A stretch of 64,000 bases of DNA, from assembly GCA_019843655.1 (NCBI GenBank), contig JACDQD010000006.1, positions 1,736,001 to 1,800,000 of the forward strand, written 5' to 3'. The translations under genes were made by a program, and so were the position numbers. The notes below the pieces were generated by a model. The model had not been told where the DNA came from, did no database searches, and was given only the letters and a program-made list of their open reading frames with translations. The stretch is from Lethocerus indicus. Taxonomy: Eukaryota; Arthropoda; Insecta; Hemiptera; Belostomatidae. This document shows, in pieces, positions 57,517 to 64,000 of the stretch; within the stretch, counting starts at the first letter, position 1; every line of letters begins with the position of its first letter.

Positions 57517-58649
57517 GCGGAGAAACTTCATGTACGTGCTCCTACTCTTACATTATTTCTATTAAGTGTTGTCCGGAGTGTTCAGGATGTGATTCCTAAT
57601 ATTTACAGATTCAATTGACCAATTTGGGTTGCAAGGCAAATTGATCCGCCCACAAATGGTTTTGGTCAAATTAATCCGAAGAGAAAAAAATAAAACACGC
57701 CATAAAACAGAGTTAGTTGAAATTACCAACCTTAAAATGGTAAAGAAGGGTTGAATGGAAGTTAAAAGGCGGGCATCAGGCCGCTGGAAGGAAAGGGGAA
57801 GTCCGAAATTAGGAGCGTTCAGTCGGGCGACCTTCATCGCTAAAATATTCCGCCTGCTTACAGTAAACGCTGCCCACTTATGCAGTTACCATTTGCTTTT
57901 ACGCACGAGCATTTTTTCGCCTACGGCCTGTCGAGTGACCGTGCAACCGCTTCGTGTTGCTCATGGTCATGTTACCTATTTGCGTTCCTGCGAAGGTCCG
58001 GAACGCGGTCCACCATTCGTACAGAGGAATGTGAAATTGTCTATTTCCTTTTCTTTCGTTCATATCGTAAAATCCCAGAAGTCCGTGCTTGTATTTATTT
58101 CCCAATTCCTACCCACTCGGGGATCATAGTCCAGACGCGGTTCCTAACATGGCCATTAATATGTATAATGAGGTACTTAAGGCGAGATACTAATGCCTGT
58201 CATTATATTATGTAACAGTAACTGTCATTAAATAATGAAAACTAGATGAGTCGAATTATTAAATTAATCTTAACTTATATTTTTCTTATGCAACTACTTT
58301 ATTCAGTACCTTTTAGATATTTGAAAAAAGAATTGTCGACAAAAGACCTTCGATTAAGTTCTAACGAGTATCCTGGAGTTTACGAGCTCCTCTCGTCTAA
58401 TCAGTTGAAATTCGGAATTGTTGGAAAATACGAACCCGGGTCGACCTATTAAACGAAAACGGGTCGTAAACTCCGGGAATGCTCATTAGAATTCAGTTCA
58501 GTACTTTACTCCTGCATTCTGTTTTAAGTGCAGTGCTAAGGCGGCCGCTCTCAAATTCAAGTGTCGAGATGCACATATACAGCGAGAGTAGGAATATATA
58601 AAAAGGAGTAATTGAGGGGGAAACTGGAAATAACAGGCGATGGAGATTC

Positions 58650-58683
58650 GACGTTTCGGAACTGTTACTGGTCCCGTCATCAG
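58650..58683 (-). ncRNA. Second-type hammerhead-like core
   Basis: On the minus strand: CTGATGA, C, GGGAC-CAGTAACA-GTTCC (5-bp stem II with one G-U pair), GAAAC, GTC. It is a different subtype from the palindromic family: longer stem II and no bases between GAAAC and GTC, so stem III cannot close within one unit. Whether it is active is unknown. Confidence 0.4.
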
Positions 58684-59538
58684 GGTCCGAGTGATGAACT
58701 ATAAAATTGAAAATTTCGACTGATATTCTATTCAAACGCCTGCAGGTTAACATTTTGCGAATTTATACGAAATCCGAAAATAATGTGCTCCGTTCTTGGC
58801 GGTCACATTCTATCCCTAAGTTAGAAACAATGCGGGCAAAGTACCGTTAATTTGGCTGGAATAGAGGCAGCGTCATGACACGACCGTGTTGGGTTCAAAG
58901 AAATAACCGGAGCTTTAAATTCGCTAAGGTATGAGGCATTTATTTCCAGATAGCGTTCACTTTCTATCTCATTTAGAATGGGAACGCGACCCACGTCACT
59001 GACCGAATTCCCGGAGGTCGGAACGGACAAACCGATTACATAATTAGTGATATCATCGATAGATATTCAATGGCCGGATAAATACAGAGAGAAATATAAT
59101 AAATCTTGTTATTTGTAAATCCGATTTAAAAAAAAATAGTAGTAAAAGCCCGTTCATGAATATTTATGCCGCATTTTTTTTGTTAAAGCTCTTCTCGCCG
59201 TTAATTGAAAACTCGATGCAAAAAACTTGAATGATGATTGATTCCTTCTAATTACCGCATTAGCCAACCGACGACCCACATAGCTCCCGACTGTGAAATA
59301 GTTCTCCGAGTCTCCACTGTTCTCAGGTTTTTTTTGCGTAAATTTTCCCCATTGTTCTAGATTGTAATAGAAGCTCACGAGAGGTAGAAGGGAGTTGAGA
59401 GAAAAAGATAGGAACGAAAGTTTTAGGCAAACGCCAGAAAAATAATTTCCGAAAGCATCTATTTTTTTCAGATCCCATTTGAAAAAAATACCCAGGTATT
59501 CCCCGTTTTGTTGGAGGAAACATTCAGGAGGTAGGCTA

Positions 59539-59567
59539 CTGACGACAGCGAAAAGCCTATACAGGTA
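59539..59567 (+). repeat. Weak relic of hammerhead-core element
   Basis: CTACTGACGACAGCGAAAAG then CCTATACAGG; the CTGANGA half is clear, the GAAAC half is lost. Confidence 0.3.
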
Positions 59568-62303
59568 TAACTTAGGGCCAATATCGGGGAGTCCTGTTAG
59601 AACTAAATAACATAAATTAGATAATTAGTAATAATAATAAATCGATAGTGCTACTATATACCAGTGAATGCTGAATGTTCTGGACATAATTCAGATCCAC
59701 TCGCTTCAGTGAGACTCTGGTTGTCGCCCTCAGTGGCAATGGAATGGCAATAGAAAATCAGACGGGGGATTATATACAAATCTCTCTTGGACCTCCCAGC
59801 CGAACGAATACTTTAAACAATGAAATATGTATCGAGAGCTTTATTCCGTAGCGGGAAGCGCGTGCAAAGCTCCGGATGGAAGTACAGCCTGTGAATAAGC
59901 CGGACTTCCGGCGCTCTCCTCCGGAAATACTCGATTCCGGTTAGCCACCGGCGTTTATTCCCGCGTTTTCTTTTTTGTTTTTTTATTTCCCCCCGACCAA
60001 CCCCCACCCACGCCACGGCCTACGGGCCTAACGTCACGTCCCAGCTTCCCGCCAACACTGAATACTAAACGACGGGACGATACCCCTCGTTCGGAAGAAG
60101 GCGCGTTTTACGGGGGGTTGTGAAACGGCTCAATTAACGAGGACCTAAATTGTGTCGGATTAAATTTATAAACGGGCGGTGATCGCTTCATTCACGATTA
60201 CTTCGGTCGGGTGTTAGTGCTACGCCAGATTAAGACTAGGTTTTGGTTATTCTTATATAATATTGGATAGGACTAAATAACGGAGTACTGGCATTCAAAC
60301 CATCGCGGTTCCCTAATGACAACCGACATGTCTAAAAAACATATAGGTGAAACTAAACTACACCCTTATAAACTGGAAGATCGCGGGGCACACCATATTT
60401 CATTGAAATCGTCCATGTAATCCACGTGTTTGTTCCTGGATAGAAAAAAAAGAGACGCATTAGGGTGAGTTGGGAGGAACAATTCAAAGCTTTTTACTGA
60501 GATTACTTGTTGCTTAAGTTTATGGAATAATTTTATAATTGAGCCGTTGTCAAGTGCGACAAATTCGGTTTTAAGAGAGGACAAAAATTAAAAATAAATG
60601 AATTAATTAAGTAAAAAAGGCATCGGTGTTCCCTTTGTGACTGTGAACGGACGGCAAATAGGTTAAGGGAACGGGTCTGAGGGGAAGGAAGAGGAAACCG
60701 TTGGGGGCTGTCCGTGACTCATAGGCGGAGCCCGCATCCCGTAACACATAACCCATCGTCATGAATCACTTCTCTTTCATTAACTCGAAATGTGTTAGTG
60801 ACCTCCCCTTCCTCACTCGGAGAATTAACTGACAGAAATTCCCCCTTATGTCTTCACTCCTAAATGCCTTCCACTATTCCCGACCGCTACACGCTACAAC
60901 ACGCCTATACGCCCCTATACGCAGTGTCATCCCTATAGTACATGCTAGATGTACAGTTGTATACCACATGGGTGCATGAGAGGGTGTTTAATAGGTCTCG
61001 ATTCATCTTCCTCAGGATACATCTAATACATCATAGGAGGAAGCGGTTTTTCAACTATGCTTTTTTTAATACCTCATTTCTTGCTGGCATTTGCGAGATA
61101 TTTCCTCTAAGGACGGCAAGCCCACGGATATTTGAGGTTTCTCCTTTCCGGGACTTTTCGTAGGAAACCAATTCCGGTCAATTTTATATCATATTGTCTG
61201 ATTCACAGCGTCAATTTTTCCTTACTTAACTTCTGTTTAAATGACGTGGACCCTCAGTAGTAGACCTCTATTAAGAATAAAGAACGGCGTAATTTACTAT
61301 AGAGCGCTGGGAAAAAAATAACGAGGCTATAAATAACCTCGTGTGATCACTTTGCAACGCTATTGTGTTACCCTTACTACAATGAAATCCGGTGAAAAAT
61401 CTGAAAAATGGAGCTAGAAAGTGAAAGTGGGTCATAGGATAAAATAGTGGATATATTATTAACTATCTTAATCATTATAGCTACGTAAATCAAAGACTAA
61501 ATATATAGAAATATATTACATCGAAGTCAAATATTTCGTGGTGATTTTAATGCACTCCTAATAAAATAACAGTCTAGTAAGGGTGGCGGGAGTTAAAGGA
61601 AAATGGGAAAGTGGAACTTTCCGAATGAGTAAACTTCAAAAGATCATTCACCCCTAAATAATATAAATGAATCTATAACATAATATAATATCATCTATAA
61701 AATAATATGAATTAAGTATGAACCAGCAACGCAGATTAGCGATAATAGAGAAATGTTAATCATAAAATTATATAATAAAGCAATAAAAAATAATCCTTCT
61801 GTGCAGACCGAGTGAGGAGAGTAATACTTGCAATGAATCGAACGACTCATAGAAACCGAGAACTGCTACAGCGTATCTAATATAGCGGCGATAGAAAAAC
61901 GAAGCTAACAATAGGGGAAAAGTGGTGTGGAAGCGGAACCGAGACAGACAATGAATGGGTTTCGAATCAAGAAACTGTACAACGTAACGCTGTCTAGTTT
62001 ATTTCGCGTCTCCTTTGTCCCACTCAGGAGTGCCCATTGGGAAAGTGGGGAAAACTGTTCAGTTGTGGATGGAGGCAAACATTTATCTTATATTTGCCGA
62101 ATCAATCGTTCATCAATCTCAATCTTTGATTGATATACCTAGCAAACCCATACCAGGCTGTAAGCCTGTAGTAGTAAACTACGGACACTGTATAAGTATA
62201 AAGTTCTAAGTACGTAAACCCTAATCTCAGATTTGATGTTGTACTGTGAAAAATATAACATACCTTCTGAAAACCAGGTATTATAGCAAATGTTAGCGAA
62301 TAT

Positions 62304-62431
62304 TCACTCTACCAGTGATGAAGGCTTAGAAAACAAATTTAACGCCCACTGACCAGAACTTCCATCATTAATAATCCACGGCTGAGAAGACCAATCCATA
62401 TTTATACCTCCAGAAACTTCTTGTAACTTAC
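62304..62431 (-). CDS. Candidate 3' terminal exon, unassigned
   Basis: On the minus strand, TTTCTTTATGTTTGCAG ends at 62432 and is a good acceptor. The only open frame then reads 41 residues (KLQEVSGGINMDWSSQPWI...) to TGA at 62306-62304. A TTTATT near 62,000, read as AATAAA on this strand, could be a poly(A) signal. The rest of such a gene would lie to the right of the window. The peptide is not recognised. Confidence 0.25.
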
Positions 62432-64000
62432 CTGCAAACATAAAGAAATAGACGACAATTAGACATTTGATTAAACTCGAGCAGAATGTTTTAACCTAAG
62501 TGAAAGTGGACCACAGATCTGGAGGTTGCACATTCACTGGGCACAATGCCCGTTATAAAGTTTGCACCTTGCGTACTTTCTGTTAATGCAATATTTCTTG
62601 TGTTTTTTGTAGTTGGGCCTCTAAGATCCAAATGAAGGTTAGGTTACAGTAATTTATGGAATGATAACATTTTCTTTAAATCCATTTATCGACAGTTCTT
62701 TCATTTAGAAAAACTGAATCTAATAAATCGATTTAACCTAATGCTCTTCTGAGGCGTGGGGTACGTACAGGATAACCGAGCACACACTAAATAATATAAA
62801 TATCAACATAACTGTGAGAGTTATGTTTTAAACTTTCAAATTCACTATTAATATCATCCTCAATTACTATAATCCGTCAATTAATACAATCGTTTCATAA
62901 TAGTGGTAATTATTATATGGTTCCTACTATGTTTCCTATATGTTGTGTAATATTTGGGGATTGGAAACGATGAAAGGTTGTATTTTAAAACAAATAATTA
63001 CAGCTTGAAATGGATAAGCGAATTTAGGAACAACTGAATAAATTACAAGATTTCACGTTACATCACTGTAAGTAATGTACAAAGTGGAGAGAAGAAAAAG
63101 GTCTGGGCTCGTCCAATAATGGAAACCGGTCTATAGAATTGGACCACGGGACGTTCCTATCGTCGCCCGACAAACAGATGTGTCACTCCTATCTTTGATC
63201 TATTTTGATAATTCACTAACGAGGAAAAAAACGGGTTAACGCTCCTTTCTTTCTCTTAATCTCGCCGGCGGAATATAAAACTTTTTTTTTAATCTTATAA
63301 CGTCCGCTTCCGTCTAGCGATTAAAACCGTGCAGATGTCTAGAGACTTGATCCGGTTCCAGACCAGACAGCAAACAGATCATTGCCAGATAGACAGACGA
63401 GATTAAAGACCCCAAACATTTATCGCGTCAAATGCCAGTATTTGTCAACACAGAAAAAGGCGCTAATTAAATTCGGAACGCGCTTAATTAATTAAAAATT
63501 ATATTTTCAGATTTCAAAGAAAAAGAATTCGGCGGTTATCTATCCGAATTCGTTAAGCTATAATTAACGTATAAATATTATACGCTGTATAGAATATTGC
63601 ATTTAAATAAAGCATTAACGCACTCGCCCTAATGAGAGTATATGGGGGTCAAGGTACTTTTACCTTTTTTTAGAAAGTATCCTGACGAAGTTCCGGCGGA
63701 GAGGAACCTCTTCTGAACCGCTTAAGGTATAGTTAGTTCGTAGCGAGAATACCCAGGAAGAAGGAATTACTTCTCCACTTATAAGGCAGCGTTGATTTGT
63801 ATCAATTGACTACTATGTGTTTCTTTTCTTTTAATGACAGGCATTTTACTATAAGCTATTATAAAACTATAAATAATATACATATTTTGACATTACGTCA
63901 CATGGGGGGGGGGGTCATACCCGACATTAGCCAGTACTGGGTGAATTTCTAACACATAAGCAAATCGATTGAGTCAATAAATAAATAATTAAAAAGCGGT
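62432..64000. other. Right end without a supported gene
   Basis: AT-rich sequence with a G run near 63,904-63,915 and a short GGAAACCGGTCTATAG string at 63,121 that may be the very end of another decayed element core. No exon can be supported. Confidence 0.4.

Larger units (their letters stand above)
49155..62303. other. Long stretch without a supported gene
   Basis: It holds decayed element cores (near 50,598, 54,798, 56,574, 57,488, 58,650 and 59,539), short local direct repeats (e.g. TTTTTTCCAGCATTA twice near 52,997-53,033) and many chance ORFs of up to 124 codons. No splice-bounded or recognisable coding sequence was found. Confidence 0.45.

Overview
This is eukaryotic nuclear DNA, most likely from an insect. 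The genes have introns with GT-AG or GC-AG borders, and the decoded proteins match insect or metazoan families: Dispatched, a histidine acid phosphatase and p90 ribosomal S6 kinase. Introns are AT-rich, and TA microsatellites and non-autonomous transposons are common. The order cannot be fixed from sequence alone; a hemipteroid is a guess.

Layout. (1) About 1-7,972, minus strand: 15 exons of dispatched, from a start exon with only 8 coding bases to a C-terminal part cut by the left edge. One intron has a GC donor and another mobile-element insertion sits in the following intron. (2) About 7,973-10,450: the shared 5' region of dispatched and the next gene, running in opposite directions. It holds a GC-richer block and a 358-bp foldback. 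(3) 10,451-15,490, plus strand: a complete seven-exon histidine acid phosphatase gene of 388 residues. (4) 15,491-18,058: the convergent 3' interval, with two CTCF-like sites. (5) 18,059-25,659, minus strand: a 15-exon RSK (S6kII) gene of 751 residues. Its last intron carries a 201-bp satellite with alternating monomers, and its first coding intron carries a 570-bp piggyBac-type MITE. (6) About 26.3-64 kb: no confidently recognised gene. It contains a few candidate exons, old repeat copies, microsatellites and poly-C/G runs.

The most interesting structure is a dispersed family of about 280-330-bp palindromic elements with three good copies (in or near all three genes), each flanked by short direct duplications. 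The arms carry a core that fits a minimal hammerhead ribozyme (CTGAAGA, short stem II, GAAAC, CG, GTC) with one extra base before stem II. Decayed single cores occur at several sites from 23 to 60 kb. The architecture resembles Penelope-like retroelement derivatives, but no reverse transcriptase is visible here.

The three genes are not known to share a pathway: Dispatched releases lipid-modified Hedgehog, the phosphatase is a secretory-route phosphomonoesterase, and RSK is an ERK effector. All splice coordinates were read by eye from borders, reading phase and family similarity, without alignment or transcript data.
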